Below, in pieces: positions 44,634-56,339 of a stretch of 64,000 nucleotides of DNA. This DNA is from Sipunculus nudus (lineage: Eukaryota; Annelida; Sipuncula; Golfingiida; Sipunculidae), in contig CM049314.1 of assembly GCA_026874595.1 (NCBI GenBank), forward strand, positions 39,479,229 through 39,543,228, written 5' to 3'. The first letter of the stretch is position 1, and every line of letters starts with the position of its first letter. The position numbers were made by a program, and so were the translations under genes. The notes beneath the pieces are model-generated. The model ran no database searches. It was not told the DNA's origin and was given only the letters and a program-made list of their open reading frames with translations.

Positions 44634-46663
44634 ATGTATATGTCAAGGCCCAGATCGCGATCTGGACGGATCTTAGATCTGCCCAGCCCAAATTGTGATC
44701 GCAGTTCAGGCCGGCCCAAACTGCGATCGCAATCCAGGCTGGCCAGATCTTAGATCCGTCCAGCCTAGATTGCGATCGCAGTTTAGTCCGGCCCATACTG
44801 CGATCCTGTCTTTCTTGCTTCAGGATCGCAATCTGGTCTGGACAGATCTAAGATCAGTCCAGCAAAGATTGCGATCCTAAACTTGACCAGCCCATATTGC
44901 GATCCATGCTTTTACGATCACAGGAGTGAAACATTGGTTGTTTTACCAACTCATTTGGTATTGCATTGTACCATTTTTCCCATAATAAATACAATTATAA
45001 TATAGAAAGGCAATTTTCACTCCTTCATATCACAGGAGTGAAACATGGGATGTTTCACCAACTCATTTAGTATTGCATGGTTGTTGAAAAAAAGGTAACA
45101 AGGAACCCATGGGTTTTATATGATCACAAAATATGATTTGGAAGAGGAGGTAGGCAAGTGCAGGTTTTGTGTGGTAATAAGCTGCATTATGAGCTGATGG
45201 TGTTTAACTCAAGTTATGTAAGATTATGATAATATCCTTGGAGACAGGGAAGAGGATTGATGTCATTTATATTGTATACAGTTGGAAATGGTGTGCTGTT
45301 TTCACATAGGTTTTGACTTGGCCATATAACTTTATCTACATTGCAGTAGAATTATTTGAAAAAAAAAACCTGTCCATTATCAGTCATGGTAATTCTGATT
45401 TTTACAAATGAAAACTTTTATTTAATAATTACTGGTTATTCCTACCCAAGAATAAAACTTAAATAATATAACCATTTATTATAAATTAATAACAAATATT
45501 GTGTCAAATATAATTTAAATTGAAAATAATAACAACATCATATGAAAAGATCTTTTAATAATATAATCAAAATAAATGATTATTAAAATAATATTATAGA
45601 ATATATTCATGAATATATTAATGATTACATTTTGAAAGTATTTGCATTTGTATTCAAATACTTTCATTTATACCTGTTTTCCTATTTTTATGCATGAAAT
45701 TATGGAGTACCTACATATATTCATATTCGCATTCAAATATATTTGCAAAGTATTCTTATCATGTCTGGTATTTATTCAGTTTCAGCAAAACAAAGTTCTT
45801 GAGAATCCAGAATTTACAAATTTCACAAATTGATCATAAGTATGATCATAATGATCATAAGTACCTGGTTTTATGGCTTTAATTTATATTTAAACTTAAA
45901 ACTATTATACTCACTTTGGACTACTTTCACATCAATCTAAGCACTAGACATAGCAAAAGTCTTATGACAATTATCAACATTACAGAAATCATAACGAGAA
46001 CTTGTCTAAGATCTGATTTTTTTATCATATTTAAATATTTTTATTTAAAAAAATGTAAAAAAAAATTAAAAGCAATCTCAGCTATGAAACCATTATAAGA
46101 AAAAAAATTACTCAAGCATAAGAACACCCTATAAATTGTACAAGGAGAAAACTAGAGATGGGCAAGTATAATTTTATTAACATAAATTGAGGAACCAGCA
46201 ATACAGATTTTGATTATTTACATAGTCTTGTGACAGCTGATACAGCCGAGAGTCTTAATATTATTAGTGAAACATATTGACATATTTAATCAGTACTTGT
46301 CTGAGTAAACTTTTAAAATTTTGACATTTTTTATTTTTTTTTTAATTTTAAAATAACTATAAATTAACAAGCTGAAACACTTGGATCGCATGGATCGCAA
46401 TATGGGCTGGTCAAGTTTAGGATCGCAATCTTGACTGGACAGATCTTAGACATGTCCAGTCCAGATTGCGATCCTGAAGCAAGAAAGACAAGATCGCAAT
46501 CTGGGCCGAACTAAACTGCGATCGCAATATAGGCTGGACTGATCTGAGATCTGGCCAGCCCGGATTGCGATCACAGTTTGGGCCGGCCTGAACTGCGATT
46601 GCAATTTGGGCTGGACAGATCGAAGATCCGTCCAGATCTCAATCTGGGCCTTGACATATACAT
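44634..46663. mobile_element. Fold-back element with two 276-bp palindromic GATC-rich terminal repeats
   Basis: The left repeat 44634-44909 and right repeat 46388-46663 are inverted and of equal length, with moderate divergence. The interior (about 1.48 kb) is extremely AT-rich and non-coding. Each terminal repeat is itself made of smaller palindromic modules built from GATCGCAATC, GGCTGGACAGATC and GTCCAG words. For example, the two halves around GGCCGGCC near 44711-44718 are near-complements over about 50 bases each. The left repeat has about 15 GATC tetramers in 276 bp. This fits the Foldback-type structural class, but I know no named family with this sequence, and the target duplication is unclear. 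Confidence 0.8.
44917..45080 (+). repeat. Direct repeat next to the left fold-back arm
   Basis: CACAGGAGTGAAACAT-GG-TGTTT-ACCAACTCATTT-GTATTGCAT occurs at about 44920-44967 and again at about 45032-45080. Just before the second copy, TTTCACTCCT can pair with AGGAGTGAAA to form a short hairpin. Confidence 0.8.
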
Positions 46664-48034
46664 GACTTTGAGATTATCTGCACTGAGGTTCACCTTTTGA
46701 GATTATCTCTACCCCTGTAGTTGACCAGGTCAGTGTATGGTACACAAGTACTCAGTGATAGATTATATACAAACAGCAGTTTCTGGTGGTTTTGAACCTT
46801 GATACTGTTTATTTTCAAGGAATTTAATATGTATAAACTATAATTTGTTATTCAAATTCATGGCAAATCAGTTTCACAAACATGTATATGTTTTCAGTTA
46901 AATGAAATAAATTTAATAAAGGTTTTCGTCTGTGAGACACTTATTGCCATAGTTTACTGGCTCCTGAAGTCTATAGTCTGTAATATGTTTTACAATTGGT
47001 TGCCAACTGAAACTTGATGATTATACTCGTATATATGTAAACATGGTGACACAATGTCTGACTTTTTTTTCACCCAATATGAATCATGTAATTATTTATT
47101 ACCATTCCATTATATCTATATATATATATGCATAAATTATAACTAATATTGCCTATATTAGCATATATTTTTACTGATTAATGCCCATAGCATGACATGT
47201 TTAGTTTATTTATATATTAATGTATATAAATTAATTTAAATTTGTAGGTAACTAGAAAATGTAGCTGAATTTTCCAGTAAGTCTTTTATACTCAAAAATG
47301 ACTATATATATCCATGTGTAGCTGAAATTTTTTAAATATATTGATTGGTGGATTTAAAAACAGTGTCACTGTGTTTTCAAGCAAGCTTAGCAGTGTTTGC
47401 TAACCAGCTACTGTATTGATTATACGTCCTATGTACACTGTGATGGTATCTGACTATGAATATATAATGAACAGTCAAGGTCAGTTCAAATGCATGGCAG
47501 TATGTCAGCATGTATACAGGGCTCCCAAAAATTCCTATATTTTCTATATATTCCTGTCGAAAAATTGTCTCCTGTAATTTCTTGTATTTTTCAAGCTTTT
47601 AGATTTGTTTCCTATATATTCTTAAATTATTTCACCACTATTGTGTTTTCAATATAATGGTTACCATTGAATGATTATATTGCTATATAAACCTTTTATT
47701 ATTGAACATGTTCAACTCTTTTTAGAACTGTATGCAGTCAATGAAATGCAGCTGTCTGAAAAGATAAAAAAAAAACAGACCTTACGAAGCTGTTTTCAGA
47801 TTAGATAATCATGTAAATTTACCTGGCAAACCCCAATTGTATACGGTGGAAAACTCTATATTTTTACCTGCGGCAAGCCAAGTGGCAGGGTTTTGTTTTT
47901 GGCAGGTTTGGTTTGTCTGTTAGCAAGATTACTCAAAAAGTTCTCAACAGAGTTTGATAAAATTTCAGGATAGCTCTGCAGTGATACAGTTAAGGAACAG
48001 TTGATTAAATTTAGGGGTTGATCTATGCGTAAAT
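46664..48034. other. AT-rich spacer, no gene recognised
   Basis: No open frame or repeat family seen except runs of TATATA near 47110-47240. Confidence 0.5.
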
Positions 48035-48215
48035 AACCCCCGAATGAGCTCTAGTGTTTTATGGGGTTTTATAGCACATTTGTTTACGCAGAGATGTAGC
48101 AGGTGACGATATATATGGCCATCTTTGGAGTGAGAGTCGTGATGTCACAGAGGACGATCAGTGACATCACTCTGGGTGTAAATGCTGTTTCCCTGAAAGG
48201 TGTCTGACTCTGAGT
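48035..48215 (+). repeat. Second copy of the 8.2-kb dispersed repeat
   Basis: Ordered landmarks shared with 8150-8290: GGGGTTTTATAGCA, TATGGCCATC-TTGGAGTG, TGACATCACTC, CTGAAAG. Diverged. Confidence 0.6.
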
Positions 48216-49092
48216 GAATCAACATAAAATAGGGAGCCTCTTTTATAAGGACAAATATAATTTGGTCCAAAGTCCTACAAATCGCTTTATTATATGAAAT
48301 GAATATAACAGTGATACCTGTGTAATAAGTGGTCCTAATTCACAGGTGGTCTTATCAGACAGTCCAGTTATAACCAGTATGAATGCTTTCCAGTCACTTA
48401 GGGGTAGTCTGACCTAATTAACAGATCGTCTGATCAGACAGGTGTCTATAGGCCAGACAGGCTTCTTTCAATGATTGTATTTTTTTTTCACCCCAGGCAG
48501 TGTCTAACTTTTACATTATTATCTTTACTCATGTTTGTCGGTTTATATAAATGTCAGTTGCTTACTTTAGTTCATAAATTTGTTAATTATATTACTATAT
48601 GATTTTATAATTATGGTGAAAATATGTTTGTCAAAGAGTTGTGAGTGATGAGAACAATTATTGCCTGTTGGGAAAAACTTCCATACATGTGTACTGTGAT
48701 ATGTACTGTTTACATTTTAATATATCCAAAGCATTGACCGGTATATATCAAAAGTGGCCTTGGACCAAGTATATTTTGACACTGATTGCAAACTGAGTGA
48801 CCCATTAGTCAGCTCGGCCAAGTAAACACTTTGATATGCCATCCATGGCAACAAAGTGCTCATTTCTGTAATACGACCTTCATTAATCAATCTAGAAATT
48901 GACACTTCCTTATGTAGCGGGCAACCTACATGTCCTAGCCCTAACAAAGACACACCTACAAGCTAGTCATCAGACCTGTAAGCCATATATAAGTGTTGAA
49001 TATGATCTTCCGTAGTTGACAATGTTATGAGGAAGACCTGTTTACAATATATATACTGATCTAGACATACCTTGCCCTTCTATATACATACA

Positions 49093-49351
49093 TGGTTCTT
49101 ATAACGCCTCTGTGAAAAATGTATTATAAGGTTGTTAATGTATACAGCAGTGTTGACAAAAGGGATGAAAAATGTAACGTTGAGTGGTTTGTTGCACAAA
49201 GGTATACATGTATGTGCAGAAGTTGAAAATCACTAGTTGCAGAATGTCCTTTTGCTAAACTCTGGTCATTTGATTTACTGCCAGATTTCTAAATTGAATG
49301 TTTTTGGATTCCTTTGGTAGGCCCCCTACATGTTATAAACATGCAGATATA
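49093..49351 (+). repeat. Left half of an older dispersed repeat split by the TA-flanked element
   Basis: Aligns with 59754-60010: CTTATAA-GCCTCTGTGAA, AAATG-CCTT, TTTGACTT-CTGCCAGAT, AGGCCCC-ACAT. It stops at TA (49350-49351) and resumes at 50912. Confidence 0.75.
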
Positions 49352-50911
49352 CCGTAGATCCGCGTTTTGCCGCCGCACGTCGTCTAATGGCCGCACCCGA
49401 TGTTCGTAAAATATCTGGAAGGTTCCTTCACTGGAGTAAAAAATTCCCAAAACCTTACTTAATGGCCACACCACATTCTCACCACGTTCCATTGCCGGGT
49501 GGTGTATGGGAACACAACGAAAAAAGGTATTCTGAAACGCTTGGCTGCAGCTAGGAACGCAGCGCTATGCTGTTTTGTGGTCAGGCATAACAGTTTTGGG
49601 AAACAGTTGCAACTGTGTATGTTGCTTGGCTTGCTAATTAATTAATTTAATTAATTTGTTTAACAGCCTGATCTACCCGATTAGATTAGATGACAATTAG
49701 TTTTGTTTATGACGACTCATCCAAGACGAATCCTAGTAGGGCCACGGAATCAATTTGACACATCACTGAATGCCGGAGAATCTTGCGCCTTTAACTTAGG
49801 CCAATTAAAGTTCAATGGCACATTAAAGCATTGTGTGGGACGACGGTAATTTTAATATTATTTAGACATTATACATCGTCGGTCATTTAACAAAAACACA
49901 TTTAAATAAACGAAATCCGCATCGGTGATCATATTGCCAGAACACATCGGGTTGTGCTGCTCATAACATATGCAAAATGGTGTCCGAACCGGCAAAACAT
50001 GCCACATAAAATGATTACGGAACTAGCGGGCCTTGTGGTACCTTGCGCCTTTACCCTGGCAAATTAAACTTTAATGGGACATCAAAGCCAACGGTTCTCT
50101 TTGTGATGAATTTTTTTCATCTAAATTCATTCAACTATACAACGTCGGTCAATTAACAACCTTGACCAAACCTTTCAATAAACGAATCCCGCGTCGATGT
50201 TCGCACAGCCTGTACGCGTATTCCCAGGGTCCTGCTAATCATAATATATGCACACTGGTACCCAAGCCGTCTGCTAGCAAAACGTGCCATATTAGAAGTT
50301 TTCGGAACTAGCTTGTGAGGTTATGACCTTTGAGCGCCATCTATTGACAATGTGATGAAGGAAGAAGTATCTGAACGTGAACGCAATTTTAATTACCGAA
50401 GAACGTATGGTCTTTGGTTATCTTTTGTTTTACAGTTTATTTTAAAAGAAATGATATGTTAAAAAATAATATTTTACCGGTATTGCAGCCATACTCAAAT
50501 ATAGGTACAACCGTTAGTATGGTTAGAGTGCATTATTGGGCGAGTGGATCTCGATCTTTTAACAATCATTGCGTGAAAATGGCCGTGGTTTATAACTGAC
50601 TCATAAAAAAAAAATATAATACATATATAAGCCTGTCAAAAATATCAATTTTACATCTTATAAAATTAATAACAAATAAAATTAATATACAAATATGCAG
50701 TATCATTAAATATACGTTCCTGGTATACACTTCCTCCTTCTTCAACCTATTATCGCCCATTGCGCCTCGGCGGGCCGTCGAGTCTCTTTAACATGTTTGA
50801 ATTTAGCTTAACCTGCGTTTTATAGCCGCATCCCTTGTCGAGAAATATCTGTCAGGATTTTCAACTGCAAGTCTTATTTTATGGCCGCGGCGGCAAAACG
50901 CGGATCTCCGG
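49352..50911. mobile_element. 1,560-bp TIR element with TA target duplication, nested insertion
   Basis: Inverted ends CCGTAGATCCGCGTTTTGCC (left) and complement CCGGAGATCCGCGTTTTGCC (right), extended by GCCGC. TA on both sides (49350-49351 and 50912-50913). The subterminal TAATGGCCGC / TATGGCCGC words recur. The empty site is supported by the paralogous repeat at 59754-60135, which has no insertion there. No transposase frame. TA duplication and TIR style suggest a pogo/Tc1-mariner non-autonomous element; the superfamily is an inference. Confidence 0.82.
49781..50318 (+). repeat. 260-bp internal tandem duplication in the TA-flanked element
   Basis: Copy 1 from 49781 and copy 2 from 50041 share CTTGCGCCTTTA, AATTAAA-TTAATGG-ACAT-AAAGC, ACGTCGGTCA, AATAAACGAA, TGTTCGC-like and CGGAACTAGC in order. 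Diverged, so older than the fresh duplications elsewhere. Confidence 0.75.
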
Positions 50912-51040
50912 TAAACGAATCAAACACCTGTGTGTGGTGGGATTGGCATTTTTCTAGCCTGTTTTTATAAAAGGTTCAAGGGAGTATCTTTAGTTTATAG
51001 ACATCAAATAAATTTATTATTAAAGTCCCTTTCATATGTC
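50912..51040 (+). repeat. Right half of the split dispersed repeat
   Basis: Resumes with CTGTGTGTGGTGGGAT, TTTTTATAAAAGGTTCAAGGGA and ATAAA, in line with 60020-60135. Confidence 0.75.
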
Positions 51041-51088
51041 ACAGCAACCTATGGTTTATACAATCAAGTTTTATCAGTTTATGACTAA

Positions 51089-51808
51089 TGATACAATGTG
51101 GGGTTGGGGAATGTCCCCACACTGTATCACAAGCAGGTGCTGATGTGTTGGTGGCTGACAATGTTCCAAGACCAATTTGATGACAAAAGTCTTTATTCAA
51201 TAGCAAGCAGTCTGGGACAGTCTCTCTCTCTGAGAGAGCCGCCCAGCCTCCCTGACTCACTCTCTCTCACCGACTCTCAGTGCGCACTACAGATAGTTTT
51301 GTTACACAGCTTTCACGTGACATATGAGACATTCATATCCATATTTCTGCATTTCGTCATAAAAGCTAAACCTTATTGGATGACTCAAAGTAGGTCACAA
51401 TTACATCAGAGTTATAAGTTGACTTAATGAGTTTTGCCAGATTTTACTGGATGAAAGTATTCTGGAAAATCCCAAGTCTGACCTGACATACATCCAGTTA
51501 TAGACTGACCTACACTGCTATTTCCAAACTCATATAAACATAATCTGCCTGCCTCATCATAGAAACCAATTTAGAGCTAATTTGGGAGAGAACATTTAGG
51601 CTCTACAAACATACTGAATTACCATTAGATACTTGGTCTTCTGATGAACATTAATAATTCTTTGGCTCTGTCTGAATATCAGAACAGACTGAAACCAAGA
51701 TTGATTTTTATTGTTTCTGGATGATTTTAGATCTTAATTAATGAAATATTGAAATATTCCTTTAAATATGTGTTAAGTCACATAAACACCCTTTCTCACT
51801 CCATAACA
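51089..51808 (-). repeat. LTR copy 1
   Basis: 720 bp. Its left edge is a near-perfect hairpin: TGATACAATGTGGGG (51089-51103) and CCCCACACTGTATCA (51115-51129), one mismatch. TTTATT at 51192-51197 is AATAAA on -. Confidence 0.9.
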
Positions 51809-53880
51809 TATCCCTCTGGTATTCAGAATGAGGCTCCGGCCTCATTGGCTAAGTCGGAGAAAAATGAGTTATTTCAAGAAGGATAACCGGAATGTAGATG
51901 ACAGAAATACATTATGTGAATGAACTTGCTGGCACTATTGATAGTGTGGTGGATATATGTCTGTAGAGAGTAAAGTATTACATCACTGAGGTGTAATAGA
52001 TTGCACATATCAATATAGATGTGAAGTACATGAACATATGTCACAGTTCCAGATGTAACAGTGTAAGGAATGAACTAGTGCCTATTTTAAATGATGTCGG
52101 ATTACAACAACAGTGCTTAAGCTATCCTATATAAGCTGAGAAACAGCATATTTAAATCTATAGCTACACATACATGTTCTAAAGACAATTTTTTTGTTGT
52201 GAATTGACAATCCTTAACTATCTTAAAGAGAAAATGCTGATTTGTAAGAAAATCAGGAACAACATCGCAACCATGATGACAATACTTGACATCCTAATAT
52301 ACGCATTAAAGCATTAGATTATATAAGTATGACAGCATCTAAGTAGAATAAAAAAATATCTTAATAGATATGATTATAGCATCATGTTCATAATGAATGC
52401 ACAGCTAGAATATACAAGTACTATGCATACTGTGTAAACAAGGGAATAATTCAAAGTATGTGAACTATTCTAGCATACAGGAAGTGTTGTTACATAAAGA
52501 TGTTCCGTATAACAACAATGTGCATTACCAATTATAACAAGTGAATTAGCAATGCCTGGAGCTAAACATATAATTCCTATGGGAAAAGTGATCATGAATT
52601 CCTAATCTGACAAAGTACATATACTCTGTGCCTAAGAGTTTAACATATACATAGGTACATGACAATCTGCCCTGTGTGTTGATCAATACCAATGATTCAA
52701 AATACATCTTGGCTTTCATACTTGCCATTGGGACAAGTTGAATTGTGAATAATGGAAGGTTGAATTGCTATTCCTTTAGCATAACACAACTGGTGTACCT
52801 TACCAGTGGATAAGTACATGACAGACATTATGTCATTCCTAACGACAGAGGAATGTGTACATAGGTTCCCATTTATTAGCCAATTTCTGTGCAGGAGCAA
52901 GGCGAAAGTTTTGTAAAAACGTGATGATAATGAAAATAAATCCCTGACAGGTGCATTTATCGATCTATACCTATAGGATTTTGATGGTAATTTTATTGCA
53001 TGCTATTTATGTGTAAGATCAAACATACATCTGTAGAGTGATGATTAAATTAAATGAATACTGTTAATGATCACAATCCCTGTCACTCCACATTCTGGTT
53101 TATGGGTTAACATTATCATAAATGCAGCAACCAGAATGCATTTTTTGCTCATGAAACATGTCTGTCATAGTACGGGTGAATGTGAAATTCCTATGAGAAG
53201 AATTCCTGTGCTAACCTACATATCTTGCCTGGCATTTCGAGCTATTAATGAGGTTAACCATATCAAACCCTGATTTGAGGCAATATTGTGACCACAGGTC
53301 AGTGCATTATTGACTTTTTGGAGTCATCACACTCCCCAGTTTGTCCTATTCCCTATATATTGGGGGGCTTCCCAAGAACCCGTGTTTGAGGACCAAACTG
53401 TGACAATTGAAAATAAGCATCGCATTGTGCATTGGTTACACAATGTGCTACCATTCCATTAAATTTAGCCAAGAGAGCATCATGATACCTGATGATTTGG
53501 TATGGAACAACACATGAGAAAATCTCAATATAAATGAATGCTATCATGCGGTTGGTTTTGCATATTGCTCTACTCTAGGAATTATTGTATTTAAATCAAT
53601 ACAGTCATTTTGGTGACATTACATATAAACATCTTAGACAGACATAACTGCATCAAATCTAATATTGATAGTTCTACACTGTTTAATGTGGTTTTTGTAA
53701 CAATTATTCCATGCATACCATATCAATAAGATAGAGACACTATAAACTATATCATTTACAATTATGACACATCAATAAAAGAACGTGATAGATTACTACA
53801 TAATTTTTTTTTTTTGCATTTATGTTTACAACATATCCATGCAAAATATTCTGAAATGCCCCAAATTTTACATTGGGTAT

Positions 53881-53991
53881 TTAAAATTCAGAGTCTCTGG
53901 TTTTGTTTTTCATTACCTCAGGAATCTTGTCTTCTTTGGGTCTTCTGTTGTCTTCTCTGCTGACTTGGCTTTTTTTTCTCCCTGGAGTCAT
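53881..53991 (-). CDS. Short basic open frame in the LTR element interior
   Basis: ATG at 53991 to TAA at 53881, 36 residues starting MTPGRKKSQVSREDNRRP, very basic. About 640 bases inside the presumed 5' LTR, where gag would begin. It could be a gag relic or chance; no known domain. Confidence 0.2.
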   Translation of the reverse strand: MTPGRKKSQVSREDNRRPKEDKIPEVMKNKTRDSEF

Positions 53992-54627
53992 GGTATGGAA
54001 GGTGATGCAGAAGATAGCGGTAGAACGGCGAATCTGCTTCTAGTAGTTGCAGGAACATAGCGAGGAACTTGTTGTCACACAAAACACAGTGCACGTGGTA
54101 TGGCCAGGAGTATTGTTGACATAGGCCCGAAGCTGGCTTGTCCCTATATTGATTTTTTTTTGGTGTGGCTGGTCCGAAACAATGATGATCTCATATTGAG
54201 ATATCACAGCACTTTTTGAAGTGAAAAATGTCATTTTTGCAACTTGAAGTCACGGTTAAAGCAATATGCTGATTTACAGTGTTCTTTTGGTTTAAAGATA
54301 CAGAGAAAGTCTTTGATCTTCTCAAGCAGAGCACTGAGAAACTGCAGCCAAGTTAAAGTTTGAAGAGAGAGTTCTTAGCAAAGTTTGATACCTTCAACAG
54401 CAGAGATGACATTCTTGATGTTAGGCTGTGATTCTGCAGAAATCTAGGTCGAAGTTCCAGTACAGTTGTTAGATATGGGAGACCAGTCAATGGCGTGTGT
54501 GGCTGCGAGAGGGGATCTTCATTCTTCATTCCAGCTGGCAGCACTGTTATCGTTTCTGGTGTTGATGTACTGGAAGTGAATCCCGGTTTATCAACCAAAA
54601 TGATATAGGACCCGGTCTCCACCATAA

Positions 54628-55347
54628 TGATACAATGTGGGGTTGGGGAATGTCCCCACACTGTATCACAAGCAGGTGCTGATGTGTTGGTGGCTGACAA
54701 TGTTCCAAGACCAATTTGATGACAAAAGTCTTTATTCAATAGCAAGCAGTCTGGGACAGTCTCTCTCTCTGAGAGAGCCGCCCAGCCTCCCTGACTCACT
54801 CTCTCTCACCGACTCTCAGTGCGCACTACAGATAGTTTTGTTACACAGCTTTCACGTGACATATGAGACATTCATATCCATATTTCTGCATTTCGTCATA
54901 AAAGCTAAACCTTATTGGATGACTCAAAGTAGGTCACAATTACATCAGAGTTATAAGTTGACTTAATGAGTTTTGCCAGATTTTACTGGATGAAAGTATT
55001 CTGGAAAATCCCAAGTCTGACCTGACATACATCCAGTTATAGACTGACCTACACTGCTATTTCCAAACTCATATAAACATAATCTGCCTGCCTCATCATA
55101 GAAACCAATTTAGAGCTAATTTGGGAGAGAACATTTAGGCTCTACAAACATACTGAATTACCATTAGATACTTGGTCTTCTGATGAACATTAATAATTCT
55201 TTGGCTCTGTCTGAATATCAGAACAGACTGAAACCAAGATTGATTTTTATTGTTTCTGGATGATTTTAGATCTTAATTAATGAAATATTGAAATATTCCT
55301 TTAAATATGTGTTAAGTCACATAAACACCCTTTCTCACTCCATAACA
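54628..55347 (-). repeat. LTR copy 2
   Basis: Matches copy 1 at a constant offset of 3539 bases, including the terminal hairpin. The identity implies insertion too recent for visible divergence. Confidence 0.9.
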
Positions 55348-55509
55348 CTAATTGGAATCAATTAAATATTGTATTTAAAAAATTAAGAATTACAGAGTTT
55401 AAAAAAGGGTGTCTTCATAAAGAGAAAGACAGTGGGTATCCAGTAACTGATCAGTGATCAAATCAGTGCAAGAAGGGCAATTATGTCATCTGACAACCCA
55501 TAAAGTTGA

Positions 55510-55734
55510 GATTGATCAGGCAGTGAGGAGAAAATACATGCACAGTAAGACCTAGATTGATCAGGCAGTGAGGAGAAAATAAACGTGCAGTAAGACCTAG
55601 ATTGATCAGGCAGTGAGGAGAAAATACACTGCAGTAAGACCTAGATTGATCAGGCATTGAGGAGAAAATAAACGTGCAGTAAGACCTAGATTGATCAGGC
55701 AGTGAGGAGAAAATAAACGTGCAGGAAGACCTAG
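55510..55734 (+). repeat. 44/45-bp minisatellite, 5 copies
   Basis: Unit starts at 55510, 55555, 55600, 55644 and 55689: GATTGATCAGGCAGTGAGGA, then AAAATA, GCAGTAAGACCTA. Small changes between units (one has GGCATTGAGG, one lacks a base). Confidence 0.95.
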
Positions 55735-56339
55735 CTTTAGGAGATCAATTCATTTGATTGAGCCTTTTCATTCCCTTCCTTTTCCTGGTTGTGTGTACTG
55801 AGGCCACCAGGTAACCTTAATGATTGTGTGAGCTGTGCTGACCCAGGTTTTATTTATATAAAGTCTTTGTTGAGATCAAACATGCAGCATGGGGCTTCCT
55901 GTTGAAAAATATTGGAGCATCCTATTAAACTGACCTGATGTGGAAAGAATGGGGGAAGGAAATAGAATTCATTTTTACATGTTTTCCTATTTAAGGATCT
56001 AGGATGTGGGCGTTGACAACCATTTCTGGAACTCAATAAGTGGTCACATTTTCGAGATGATCGTCTAAGCCAGGTCTGATATAAAGAGAAAAACAGAATA
56101 AGGACCTTGAAAAAGTGGTTGTTATTTTGAGGTGGTCACTAAACAGAGGTGGTTGTTAGATGAGGTTTTACTGTTTATACTCAGCATGTGCATTATAACC
56201 AGACCTGGGATTTAACATACAGGTGCCTTGTTAGGGAACCTGTGAGCTTATGCGATGGTGCGGCGTTGCCTGTCATTGCGTCGTGCGTTGTCTGTACGTA
56301 AAACCATAGCTAACTCAAAAAATGGCAGGAGCTAGCATT

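Larger units (their letters stand above)
51089..55347 (-). mobile_element. Non-autonomous LTR retrotransposon, young (720-bp LTRs, TSD CTAA)
   Basis: Direct repeats 51089-51808 and 54628-55347 show no difference by eye. They begin TG and end CA, and CTAA flanks the whole unit (51085-51088 and 55348-55351). The 2.8-kb interior has no gag, protease, RT or integrase, so it resembles a LARD-type derivative. Minus orientation is preferred: AATAAA lies on - about 100 bases before the LTR end, the - LTR start is TGTTATGG, and a TGG primer-site-like word begins 3 bases inside the - 5' LTR. I could not match that site to a tRNA, so orientation stays tentative. Confidence 0.85.

Noticed and set aside
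51098-51427. A 109-codon frame repeated exactly at 54637-54966 as a duplicated gene
   Set aside because: Both lie wholly inside the LTRs; the identity comes from the LTR pair and the frame has no domain.
54353-54799. A 148-codon - strand frame as gag
   Set aside because: It runs out of the LTR into the interior without any gag motif; the Ser/Thr-rich composition looks fortuitous.
55510-55734. A CRISPR array
   Set aside because: Units are adjacent with no unique spacers and the genome is animal; it is a minisatellite.
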